Program-made: the position numbers and the translations under genes
In this document: positions 27,343 through 35,205 of the stretch, one piece after another
Numbering within the stretch: position 1 is the stretch's first letter
How the letters are laid out: each line of letters starts with the position of its first letter
Assembly: GCA_900317905.1 (NCBI GenBank)
Contig: ONIN01000003.1
Coordinates: 81,780-145,779 of the forward strand
Direction of reading: 5' to 3'
Source: an uncultured Eubacteriales bacterium
Lineage (GTDB): Bacteria > Bacillota > Clostridia > Oscillospirales > Oscillospiraceae
Length of the DNA: 64,000 nt
The notes under the pieces: model-generated
Seen by the model: only the letters and a program-made list of their open reading frames with translations
Databases searched by the model: none
Told to the model about the DNA's origin: nothing

Positions 27343-28220
27343 GCCGCGGCCTCGATGCTGTCAGCGGAGAAGGTGAGCGTGTAGGCGATCTCGTGGGGCT
27401 CGCTCATGGCGACGGTGTCCGCAATGACGGCCATGGGGCGGTCAAAAACCGAGACCGGGATCTGGAACACGGAGTTGCCCTCGGTGTTCACCGGGAGGTA
27501 TTGGGCGTCGCCGATCTTCATGTAGTCATAGTGGGAGCTGCTCCACTGGATTTCGGCGGTGCAAAGGCCGTTTTCCACCGTGAGTTTGGCGGGAGAAGTG
27601 ACGCTGGCCTTGCCGCTGCCACCGGCGAGGGCGACGTCCACGGTGTATTCGCCGTCCGCGAGACCGAGGGACTCCGGCGTCACGATCACGCCGGGCCGAA
27701 AGGCCTCCAGTGGCAGAGAGTCCGCGCGAAAGCACAGCGTGCGGTCGTACCACAGTTCCTTGTTCTTGCTGAAGGCGGCGCAGCTCACGCCCGCGTCCAG
27801 CGCCTCCACCGGGATGGTGAACACATGGAGCCCGTCGCCGTCGATCTCCGGCGCCACGTAGTCGGCGCTGTCGGCTTTGGCGGCTTCCTCCGCCGTGCCG
27901 GGATAGACATAGAGATAGCTCTCGCTGTCCATCTTGATGGAGGCCGTCATCTTCCCGTCCTCCACGGTGAGATCACAGGCGTCGATGCGGAACATGGAAG
28001 AGCTGCAGTCCACCGCGACGGGATAGGTGCCGTCCACCAGATCCGTCGCAGGCACCGGCACCATGCCGGGCTGCACCACGTCCTCCACCTCGGTCATCTG
28101 GGAGGCGTCCGCCACCGCCAGCTTTTCAGAGCCGGCGGGGGGTTCGGTATTCTGTCCGCAGGCTACCAGGATCCCCAGCAGCAGCGCGAGGCAGAGCAGC
28201 AGAGATAGTTTCTGTTTCAT
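27339..28220 (-). CDS. Surface lipoprotein with two tandem NEAT-like domains
   Basis: The 293-residue protein has a lipoprotein signal (LGILVACG). Two homologous ~115-residue beta-domains follow: about 45-160 (DGTYPVAVDCSSSMFRID to LCFRADSLP) and 172-290 (DGEYTVDVALAGGSGKASV to LTFSADSIE). The pattern DGxYxV, AKLTVENGLCTAEIQW and a final YTLTF strand resembles haem-binding NEAT domains. The second repeat has HEIAY where NEAT domains carry the haem-ligand YxxxY; the first repeat lacks both positions. It sits between the lipoprotein chelatase and the ABC importer. Binding of a tetrapyrrole or corrinoid at the cell surface is an inference; I am moderately sure of the fold assignment only. Confidence 0.6.
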   Translation of the reverse strand: MKQKLSLLLCLALLLGILVACGQNTEPPAGSEKLAVADASQMTEVEDVVQPGMVPVPATDLVDGTYPVAVDCSSSMFRIDACDLTVEDGKMTASIKMDSESYLYVYPGTAEEAAKADSADYVAPEIDGDGLHVFTIPVEALDAGVSCAAFSKNKELWYDRTLCFRADSLPLEAFRPGVIVTPESLGLADGEYTVDVALAGGSGKASVTSPAKLTVENGLCTAEIQWSSSHYDYMKIGDAQYLPVNTEGNSVFQIPVSVFDRPMAVIADTVAMSEPHEIAYTLTFSADSIEAAA

Positions 28221-28243
28221 AGTTTTTTCCTTCTATATGTTTT

Positions 28244-29206
28244 TTACTTCACCTGATCCACGGCGGCCCGGGCGTGCTGCACGAAGATCTGCTGGATCTC
28301 CGGCAGCTGGCCGAGGCCCTCCACCACGCACTCGACCTCGTAGCCCGCGGCCTCGAAGATGCTCTTCCAGGAATCCTCCTCATCGCCGGCCATATCATTG
28401 TTGGCGTGGTCGCCCGCGACGATCATCAGCGGACGGAGCACGACGCGCTTGTAATTGCCCGCCTGCACCATGGCCAGCACATCCTCCACGGAGGGCTCGG
28501 CCTCCACGGTGCCGATGAAGTAGTTGTCATGGCCGCCGTCGGTGAGCACCTGCTGCATCTGAGCATAGACCGCGTTGGACTCGGCCTCGGTGCCGTGACC
28601 CATGAAGCAGATGGCGGTCTCGCCGTCGTCATACGCCGCGGTGGCGTTCACGATGATCTCCGCCACGGCGGCAAAGTCCTCGTCGCTGGTGAGCAGCGGC
28701 TCGCCCATGACGATCTGATCGAAGGCGTCGGCATAGGCGGCAAGCTCATTCGCCAGGTCGGTATACTCATAGCCGTGCATCAGGTGGGTCGGCTGCACCA
28801 CCAGCTTCTTGACGCCGTTGTCCACGGCGCGGTCCAGGGCCTCGGTCACATTGTCGATCGCGACGCCGTCACGGCTCTTCACGTGGTCGATGATGATCTG
28901 GCTGGTGAAGCCGCGGCGGACGCTCCAGTCCGGGAAGGCCTGATCCAGCGCGCCCTCGATGCCGCCGATGGTGAGACGACGACTGTCGTTGAAGCTGGTG
29001 CCGAAGCTGACGACCAGCAGTTCGTTTTCACCGATCTCGTCTCCGTTGCGGGGATCATCCAGGGAGGCGTCGCCGGTGTTGTAGTTTTCCTCGTCCTCCT
29101 CTACCGCGGCGGAGCCGGTGTCGGCAGGGGCGCTCTCCTTGCTGCCGCAGGCGCCCAGGCCCAGCAGCATGGTGAGCATGAGAATGGATGCCAGGATCTT
29201 TTTCAT
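28244..29206 (-). CDS. cbiK: Lipoprotein sirohydrochlorin cobaltochelatase (CbiK, exported form)
   Basis: CbiK inserts Co2+ into sirohydrochlorin, the entry step of anaerobic cobalamin synthesis. The 320-residue protein has the CbiK body (LLVVSFGTSFNDSRRLTIGGIE, VQPTHLMHGYEY with two His, ICFMGHGTEAESNAVY, VVLRPLMIVAGDHANNDMAG). It also has an N-terminal signal peptide with a lipobox (MLLGLGACG) and an acidic, disordered linker up to about residue 60. The chelatase therefore should sit on the outer face of the membrane. An exported CbiK (CbiKP) is known from Desulfovibrio vulgaris; here it is followed by a NEAT-like lipoprotein and an ABC importer. AGGAGG overlaps the cbiJ stop codon. Confidence 0.88.
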   Translation of the reverse strand: MKKILASILMLTMLLGLGACGSKESAPADTGSAAVEEDEENYNTGDASLDDPRNGDEIGENELLVVSFGTSFNDSRRLTIGGIEGALDQAFPDWSVRRGFTSQIIIDHVKSRDGVAIDNVTEALDRAVDNGVKKLVVQPTHLMHGYEYTDLANELAAYADAFDQIVMGEPLLTSDEDFAAVAEIIVNATAAYDDGETAICFMGHGTEAESNAVYAQMQQVLTDGGHDNYFIGTVEAEPSVEDVLAMVQAGNYKRVVLRPLMIVAGDHANNDMAGDEEDSWKSIFEAAGYEVECVVEGLGQLPEIQQIFVQHARAAVDQVK

Positions 29207-29218
29207 TGTGTTTTCCTC

Positions 29219-29962
29219 CTAAAAATGATTGGTCTGTATATTGAGGCACAAGGCCAGAATATCCTCGAATGATTCACCCGTCTCCTCCGGGCGGCGGAGC
29301 AGAATAAGTGCTGCGCCCGTGGTCTTCGCCGCCGCGGCCTTCTCGGGAAAGCCGCCGGGGGCGCCGCCGTCCTTTGTGACGAGAAGCCGGATCTGAAACT
29401 GCCGCAGGATCGCTTCGTTCAGCTCCTGCGAGAAGGGCCCCTGCATGGCGATGATGTTTTTGCGCGGCACGCCAATGGCCTCGCAGGCATCCAGCGCCGC
29501 GTGGGACGCCAGCACCCGCGGATAGAGCCGCGCCGGGTCGATCGCCGCGAAGGCCGGAAGCTCCTTGGCTCCGGTGGTCAGGAGAATGTTTCCCTCGCGT
29601 TCCGTCAGATAGGCAGCAGCCTCCGCCGCGGTGTCAAAGACCATGGCGCCCTCCGCTTCGCTCTCGCGGCGGAGCAGACGATGATACGGCGTGCCGACGG
29701 CCTCGCACGCCTCCCGCACAGAGACACTGATGTGGGATGCATATGGGTGCGTGGCGTCCACGCAGAGATCGGCATTTTGCAGCAACGCCTGCTTTTCCAG
29801 CGCCGTCATCGGCCCGACACGCACCCTGAGACGGTCTCCCGCCGGCTGGGTCTCGCCGCCGTATTCCGTGGCGACGCAGACGGTCACCTCCGCGCCGGCA
29901 GCCGCCATGCGCTGGGACAGCTCGCGGCCCTCCGTAGTGCCGCCGAAGATGATGAGCTTCAT
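29219..29962 (-). CDS. cbiJ: Precorrin-6A / cobalt-precorrin-6A reductase
   Basis: This NAD(P)H-dependent reductase reduces the macrocycle of cobalt-precorrin-6A to 6B. The 247-residue protein starts MKLIIFGGTTEGRELSQRMA, the family's nucleotide-binding motif, and contains DATHPYASHISVSVREACEA and LLVTKDGGAPGGFPEKA, both CbiJ/CobK hallmarks. It overlaps the cbiH stop by four bases and precedes cbiK by 12 bases. Confidence 0.93.
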   Translation of the reverse strand: MKLIIFGGTTEGRELSQRMAAAGAEVTVCVATEYGGETQPAGDRLRVRVGPMTALEKQALLQNADLCVDATHPYASHISVSVREACEAVGTPYHRLLRRESEAEGAMVFDTAAEAAAYLTEREGNILLTTGAKELPAFAAIDPARLYPRVLASHAALDACEAIGVPRKNIIAMQGPFSQELNEAILRQFQIRLLVTKDGGAPGGFPEKAAAAKTTGAALILLRRPEETGESFEDILALCLNIQTNHF

Positions 29963-30687
29963 GTGCGGTACCCCCTGGGCGTGACCATCCGCTCTCCGAT
30001 CTGAAGCGTCTGCGACGAGCCGATGAACACTGTCGTGAACATGTCCGCCTCCGTCTCGCAGAGCTCAGCGAGGGTGAGAATGCGCACACACTCCCCTTCT
30101 CTGCCGATGTTTCTGACCATGCCGCAGACCGTCTCCGGCCCTTTGGCGCGGAGCAGGATCTCGCAGGCCCGGCGGAGATAGTCCTTCCGGTGGCGGGACG
30201 CGGGGTTATACAGGCAGATGGCGAAATCGCCCGCCGCCGCGGCAGAGAGCCGCCTTTCGATTACGCTCCAATCGGTGAGCCGATCGGATAGCGAAATGAC
30301 GCAGAAATCATGCCCCAGTGGCGCGCCCAGCAGCGCCGCCCCCGACAGCGCCGCCGTGACGCCCGGGACGATCTCCACCGTGACGCCGGGGTAGTCCGGC
30401 TGCAGCTCCAGCACCGGGGCGGCCATGCCGTAGACCCCCGCGTCGCCGCTGCAGACCAGGGCGACGGTGCGCCCGCTCCGGGCGAGCTCCAGCGCATAAC
30501 GGCAGCGCTCGATCTCCCCGGTCATGCCGGTGGTATAGATTACTTTCTCGGGAAACCGTGCGCGCACCAGCTCCACATACAGCGTATAGCCGCAGAGCAC
30601 CTCCGCACGCGCAAGCGTGGTTTCGGCGGCGTCCGTCAAATACGCCGGCGCGCCGGGGCCGATGCCCACCACAAACAGCGTTCCCAT
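29959..30687 (-). CDS. cbiH: Cobalt-precorrin-3B C17-methyltransferase
   Basis: This SAM-dependent methyltransferase of the corrin pathway methylates C17 with ring contraction. The 242-residue protein has the tetrapyrrole-methylase fold: VGIGPGAPAYLTDAA at the start, ALVCSGDAGVYGMAAPVLEL for the SAM site, EIVPGVTAALSGAALLGAPL, and FAICLYNPASRHRKDYLRRA, which separates CbiH/CobJ from its paralogues. The ATG at 30687 begins two bases before the cbiG stop, and the gene ends in a four-base overlap with cbiJ. Confidence 0.93.
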   Translation of the reverse strand: MGTLFVVGIGPGAPAYLTDAAETTLARAEVLCGYTLYVELVRARFPEKVIYTTGMTGEIERCRYALELARSGRTVALVCSGDAGVYGMAAPVLELQPDYPGVTVEIVPGVTAALSGAALLGAPLGHDFCVISLSDRLTDWSVIERRLSAAAAGDFAICLYNPASRHRKDYLRRACEILLRAKGPETVCGMVRNIGREGECVRILTLAELCETEADMFTTVFIGSSQTLQIGERMVTPRGYRT

Positions 30688-30688
30688 G

Positions 30689-31657
30689 TTACCAGCTCCA
30701 GTCCAGCTCCGGCTGCGTGACCGCAATGGCGAAGGTCACACCGTCGGAGGCGTATTTTTTCTCAAGAATTTCGCCGCCGGAGGCGCACACGGCGCTGCGC
30801 TCGCAGACGTTGTCCACGCCCACGGTTTCGCACACGAAGTCGGAGGGAGCGAAGCTGCCCTCTGTGGCTTTCAGCGCGTCTGCGGTGAAAAACCGCACCG
30901 GCCATCCGCGGCATTCGCAGAATTTGAGCAGTCCCGTCTCGTCCCGCTTGCGGTCGATGGAGGCGGCGGCGGAGATCGCCTCCGGTAGCACACGGCGCTC
31001 GAAGCAGAAGCGGCGGAACACGGTCTCGATCTGCTCTGCCGAAACACCCCGACGGCAGCCAATGCCGAGGGTGAGACAGCGCGGCACCAGCTGCAGCGCG
31101 CCGCTGGCCTCCGGCCGGACGGAAACGATCACGTCAGCCTCCGAACCGATGCGCACGCCCTCGGGCGGCTCGCCTTCGACGGGAAACGGGCAGTCCACCG
31201 CAACGGTCTCCCCGGCCAGCAGCTTTGCCGAGACGCGCTTGATCCGCTCCGGCTGCAGAACGGTCATGCCCTGGGTCTTTGCCCAGAGATCCACGGCGAA
31301 CACGCCGCGCAGATCCGTCGCCGTGGTTATCACGGCAGTGGCCTGCAGCTTTGCTGCGATCTCCTCTGCCAGCGCGTTCGCGCCGCCGAGATGCCCCGAG
31401 AGGATCGGGATCACAAACCGCCCCGTCTCATCCGCGACGAGCACGGCGGGGTCGGTGGCTTTGCTTTTCAAATGCGGGGCGATCGCCCGCACGGCGATGC
31501 CCGCCGCGCCGACGAAAAGGAGCGCGTCAGAATCGGCAAACCGCGCCGCCGTCCAGTCGGCCAGCGACACGTTCCCGCCGATGCGCGTGACCGGCGCGCC
31601 GAGGCGTTTTGCGAGCGCCTCGCCCCGGTCGGTGAAGGCCGCAATCGCAAGCTTCAC
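30689..31657 (-). CDS. cbiG: Cobalt-precorrin-5A hydrolase
   Basis: CbiG opens the delta-lactone of cobalt-precorrin-5A and releases acetaldehyde, a step specific to the anaerobic pathway. The 322-residue protein shows the N-terminal VKLAIAAFTDRGEALAKRL, the central FVIPILSGHLGGANALAEEI motif, and the C-terminal CbiG domain (CLTLGIGCRRGVSAEQIE, the VGVDNVCERSAVCAS block). I chose the GTG at 31657, which overlaps the cbiD stop as GTGA. All parts of the usual three-segment architecture are present. Confidence 0.92.
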   Translation of the reverse strand: MKLAIAAFTDRGEALAKRLGAPVTRIGGNVSLADWTAARFADSDALLFVGAAGIAVRAIAPHLKSKATDPAVLVADETGRFVIPILSGHLGGANALAEEIAAKLQATAVITTATDLRGVFAVDLWAKTQGMTVLQPERIKRVSAKLLAGETVAVDCPFPVEGEPPEGVRIGSEADVIVSVRPEASGALQLVPRCLTLGIGCRRGVSAEQIETVFRRFCFERRVLPEAISAAASIDRKRDETGLLKFCECRGWPVRFFTADALKATEGSFAPSDFVCETVGVDNVCERSAVCASGGEILEKKYASDGVTFAIAVTQPELDWSW

Positions 31658-32793
31658 TTTGCAGCCCCCCAATCCCTGAGCATGGTCTCGGCCGGTTCGG
31701 TCATGCCGAGCAGGCCGTATTGATTCGAAAACGTGATCGCGCCGACGGTGAACGCATCCCCCGCGCGGCGCCCCAGATGGCGCTGCATGGCGGCCATGAG
31801 CGACGCGGTCACCGGCTCACGCAGTCCGGCGTCCTCCAGCACGGCGAGGCAGCCGTCCGTCGTGACCTGCCGCATCAGCGCGCGGCAGACTTCCGTCGAC
31901 GCGCCGCAGAGCGCCGCGTGCGCGGTGATGCTCTCGAGCCGCGCGTCGGCAAAGCGCGAGTGCGTGTTCATCACGCCGGCGGCGAGCTTCACGAGCTTGC
32001 CGAAGTGGCCGACGAGGAGCACGGACCCAAAGCCTTCGAGCGCCGCGATGTCCAGCGCGTCACCGATGAAGTTCGAGCACTTCACGACCGGAACGGACAC
32101 GAGCGCGCTGTAGGTCTCGCGCAGGAAGTCGAGCCCGTAGTTGCCGGGTGTGAGGATCAGCCGCTTTTCGCCGCTCGCGGCCGCCTGACGCAGCTGGACC
32201 GCGATCGTGTCCACCAGCGCCTGCTCGCTCATCGGCTCCACGACGCCGGACGTGCCGAGGATCGAAATGCCGCCCTCCACGCCGAGCATGGGGTTGAAGG
32301 TCTTTCGCGCCGCCGCAGCGCCATCCGGCACGGAGATCACGGCAGACAGCCCGGCGGAATATCCGGTCTCCGCGCAGACCGCCTCCAGCGCAGCGCGAAT
32401 CATCTGCCGCGGCACGGTGTTGATCGACGCCGCGCCGACGCTCTGGTCGAGCCCCGGCTTCGTCACGCGGCCAACGCCCTCGCCGCCGTCGATGGAGATT
32501 CCCTCCGGCGTCTTTTCGACGCGCGCGCAGACGAGCAGACCGTTTGTCACGTCCGGATCGTCGCCCGCGTCCTTGCGCACGGCGCAGAAGGCGGTCTCGC
32601 CCTCCATGCGGCAGATCTCCGGCGCGATCTCTGCGGCCCAGCCTTTCGGCGTGCGCAGCGAGAGCGACTCCGGCGCCTGCCCCGTGAGCAGCAGCTCGGC
32701 CGCGCCCGCTGCCGCGAGGGCGGCGCAGGTGCCGGTGGTATAGCCGCAGCGCAAAAGTCTTGTGCCGCTGCGGACGTAATGTTCAAACGCCAT
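31654..32793 (-). CDS. cbiD: Cobalt-precorrin-5B C1-methyltransferase
   Basis: CbiD methylates C1 of the corrin ring in the anaerobic pathway. The 379-residue protein has the diagnostic N-terminal GYTTGTCAALAAAGAAELLL, GGEGVGRVTKPGLD, the LDVGEGISILGTSG-like GGISILGTSGVVEPMSE, and LLVGHFGKLVKLAAGVMNTHS. The ATG at 32793 overlaps the preceding Cys-rich gene by 11 bases and has an AAAGGA site. A longer start would overlap that gene heavily. Confidence 0.94.
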   Translation of the reverse strand: MAFEHYVRSGTRLLRCGYTTGTCAALAAAGAAELLLTGQAPESLSLRTPKGWAAEIAPEICRMEGETAFCAVRKDAGDDPDVTNGLLVCARVEKTPEGISIDGGEGVGRVTKPGLDQSVGAASINTVPRQMIRAALEAVCAETGYSAGLSAVISVPDGAAAARKTFNPMLGVEGGISILGTSGVVEPMSEQALVDTIAVQLRQAAASGEKRLILTPGNYGLDFLRETYSALVSVPVVKCSNFIGDALDIAALEGFGSVLLVGHFGKLVKLAAGVMNTHSRFADARLESITAHAALCGASTEVCRALMRQVTTDGCLAVLEDAGLREPVTASLMAAMQRHLGRRAGDAFTVGAITFSNQYGLLGMTEPAETMLRDWGAAK

Positions 32794-33064
32794 CGTCGTC
32801 CCGTCCTTTCGCCGCCAGCGCCGCAATCTCCGGAAAGCGCGCGAGCACGGCGCCGTAGTTCTCCCGCCGGTGGGGAAAGGCGCAGTGTTCACAGCTCTTC
32901 ACGCCGCTGGGGAGATAGACGCACGCACCGCCGCAGTCCTTCCCCAGGGCGTAGAGCGGGCAGTAGCAGAACAGGCAGTTGAAATCCGCCTCCGGCACGC
33001 CCTCGTGGCAAGGGAAAAACTCGCAGTCCCGGTGCTGAAAAAAGGCATATCGCTTCTCGTTCAT
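32783..33064 (-). CDS. Cysteine-rich small-domain protein of cobalamin operons
   Basis: The 93-residue soluble protein has at least nine Cys (HRDCEFFPCHE, FNCLFCYCPLYALGKDCGGAC, VKSCEHCAFPH), matching the cysteine-rich small domain family (PF04071). That domain is found alone or fused to cobalamin enzymes in anaerobes. The Cys pattern suggests bound metal, perhaps cobalt, zinc or an Fe-S cluster, but no function is established. It sits between cbiC and cbiD, one base after the cbiC stop. Confidence 0.8.
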   Translation of the reverse strand: MNEKRYAFFQHRDCEFFPCHEGVPEADFNCLFCYCPLYALGKDCGGACVYLPSGVKSCEHCAFPHRRENYGAVLARFPEIAALAAKGRDDDGV

Positions 33065-33065
33065 A

Positions 33066-33740
33066 TCAGTTCCAGCCTCTCGCGGCGGGATCCAGCAGAT
33101 CCGCCGCAGAATAGATGAGCGCGTTCAAAATCGCCGCCGCCACGCTGCTGCCGCCCTTGCGCCCCATGGCGGCGATGACCGGCACGTTGTGCTTCCGGCA
33201 GACGGAGACGATGCGCTCCTTGCTTTCCACCACGTTCACAAACCCCACCGGTACGGCCACGACCAGGGCGGGCCGCAGCCCGGCTTCGATCTCCTCGGCG
33301 ATCTGAAACAACGCGGTGGGCGCGTTGCCCACGGCGAGGATGGCCCCCGGCAGCGTCTCGGCCGCGTGGCGCATGGCGGCAACGGCCCGGGTGGTGCCGT
33401 CGCGCTTCGCTTTTTCCGCAACGGCAGGGTCCGCCATGAAGCAGAACGCCTCGCCGCCGAGTTTTTTCAGCCCGGGACGGCTGACGCCGGAGAGGGCCAT
33501 GTTCGTGTCTGTGACGATGGGCGTACCCTTCGTGAGCGCCTCGGAGGCCAGAGCCGCCGCCTTCGGTGAGAAGGTCAGCGTCTCGAGATACGCAAAATCC
33601 GCGGTGGCGTGGATGACCCGCAGGATCACCGGAGCGTTTTCTTCTTTGAGGGTGACGCCGAGACCCGCGATCTCCTGCCGGATGATCTGCATGCTGCTGC
33701 GCTCAATGTCGCCGGGCAGTCGGTGTTCCGCCATGGTCAA
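33066..33740 (-). CDS. cbiC: Precorrin-8X / cobalt-precorrin-8 methylmutase
   Basis: CbiC moves the C11 methyl to C12, giving the cobyrinate ring. The 224-residue protein shows RVIHATADFAYLETLTFS with the catalytic His, PIVTDTNMALSGVSRPGL, AILAVGNAPTALFQIAEEI and FVNVVESKERIV. Its start overlaps the 3' end of cbiP by 38 bases; a second Met at 33734 is an equally good start. Confidence 0.94.
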   Translation of the reverse strand: MTMAEHRLPGDIERSSMQIIRQEIAGLGVTLKEENAPVILRVIHATADFAYLETLTFSPKAAALASEALTKGTPIVTDTNMALSGVSRPGLKKLGGEAFCFMADPAVAEKAKRDGTTRAVAAMRHAAETLPGAILAVGNAPTALFQIAEEIEAGLRPALVVAVPVGFVNVVESKERIVSVCRKHNVPVIAAMGRKGGSSVAAAILNALIYSAADLLDPAARGWN

Positions 33741-35205
33741 ATTCCTCCATTGCTTTGTAAATTGCGTTCAGATCGATGCTCTGCCGCACCGCGTCCGCCA
33801 GCAGATCATACTGCCGCTGCCGATAGGCGGCGCGGTCGCTTGGCGCGGCTGCGGGGATGTCGATCCCCTTTCGCGCCGCGAGCCAGCTTGCGAGTTTTAC
33901 GGTGAGCTCCCCCGTGTCGAAGAGCCCGTGCAGATAGGTGCCGAAGACATTGCCCCGCACCGCGCCGTCCGCGCTGCCGTCCGAAAAGCGGCAGAAGGGT
34001 TCGGCGTCGCTTCGCTCCGTGCGGCCCATGTGGATCTCATACCCCTCAATCGCCGCGCCGGAAAACGGCTCGGAAACGACCGTCGCCCTCCGGCGGGTGC
34101 GGGTTTTCTGCGTGGAAAACACCGTCTCGCACGGGAGGAGACCCAGCCCTTCAAAGCTGCCCTTCCGCTCCGTGCCGTCGGGATCGCGCAGCGTTTGCCC
34201 CAGCATCTGATAGCCGCCGCAGACGCCGAGGATCGGGGTCACATCCGCACACGCTTTGATCGCGTCCGCGAGTCTCGTCTCCCGCAGCCACAGCAGATCC
34301 GGGATCGTGCTCTTCGTGCCGGGCAGGATGATCAGATCCGGCCTGCCGAGCTGGGATGCGTCCGAGACGTACCGCACGCCCAGCGCCGGGTGCTCCTCCA
34401 GCGGGGAGAAATCCGTAAAGTTCGAGATGTGCGGCAGGCGGATGACGGCGATATCGATGGCTTTTGCCGCCGCGTTTTGCTGCAGCCGCGGCGAGAGGCT
34501 GTCCTCATCGTCGATGTCCGCGTTGGTATATGGCACGACGCCCAGCACCGGCACGCCGGTGAGGTCTTCCAGCTGCTGGAGTCCCGGCTCCAGCAGCGAA
34601 ACGTCGCCGCGGAATTTGTTGATGATCGTGCCGATGACCCGTTTGCGCTCCTCCCGCTGCAGCAGGGCCACCGTGCCGTAAAGCTGGGCAAAGACGCCGC
34701 CGCGGTCAATGTCGCCCACCAGAAGCACCGGCGCGTCCACCAGCTCGGCCAGCCCCATGTTCACGATGTCGTCCGCGCGGAGGTTGATCTCCGCCGGAGA
34801 GCCCGCGCCCTCGATGACGATGATGTCGTTTTCCGCGGCGAGGCTGTGGTAGGCCGCGAGGATATCGGGAATGAGGGAGCGCTTCATGCGAAAGTAGTCC
34901 CGTGCTTCATAGTGCCCGCGCACCTCACCGTTTACGATGAGCTGGCTGCCCATGTCGCTGGAGGGTTTTAAAAGGATCGGGTTCATACGCACGTCGCAGG
35001 TCAGTCCCGCGGCCTCGGCCTGGGCGGCCTGTGCCCGGCCCATCTCCAGCCCGTCGGGGGTCACATAGCTGTTGAGCGCCATGTTCTGGCTCTTGAACGG
35101 CGCCACGCGCCAGCCGTCCTGCAGGAAGATGCGGCAGAGCGCCGTGACCAGCAGGCTCTTGCCCGCACCGGACATGGTTCCCTGCACCATGATGCACTTT
35201 GCCAT
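33703..35205 (-). CDS. cbiP: Cobyric acid synthase (glutamine-hydrolysing)
   Basis: This enzyme amidates four side chains of adenosylcobyrinic acid a,c-diamide. In the 500-residue protein the N-terminal P-loop amidoligase domain (IMVQGTMSGAGKSLLVTALC, GDIDRGGVFAQLYGTVALL) is followed by a class-I glutamine amidotransferase domain with the nucleophile Cys in ILGVCGGYQMLG and His in YEIHMGRT/YLHGLFD. Two adjacent ATGs exist; GGAGG lies seven bases before the second (35205), which I use. The start overlaps the cobD stop. Confidence 0.95.
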   Translation of the reverse strand: MAKCIMVQGTMSGAGKSLLVTALCRIFLQDGWRVAPFKSQNMALNSYVTPDGLEMGRAQAAQAEAAGLTCDVRMNPILLKPSSDMGSQLIVNGEVRGHYEARDYFRMKRSLIPDILAAYHSLAAENDIIVIEGAGSPAEINLRADDIVNMGLAELVDAPVLLVGDIDRGGVFAQLYGTVALLQREERKRVIGTIINKFRGDVSLLEPGLQQLEDLTGVPVLGVVPYTNADIDDEDSLSPRLQQNAAAKAIDIAVIRLPHISNFTDFSPLEEHPALGVRYVSDASQLGRPDLIILPGTKSTIPDLLWLRETRLADAIKACADVTPILGVCGGYQMLGQTLRDPDGTERKGSFEGLGLLPCETVFSTQKTRTRRRATVVSEPFSGAAIEGYEIHMGRTERSDAEPFCRFSDGSADGAVRGNVFGTYLHGLFDTGELTVKLASWLAARKGIDIPAAAPSDRAAYRQRQYDLLADAVRQSIDLNAIYKAMEEFDHGGTPTARRH

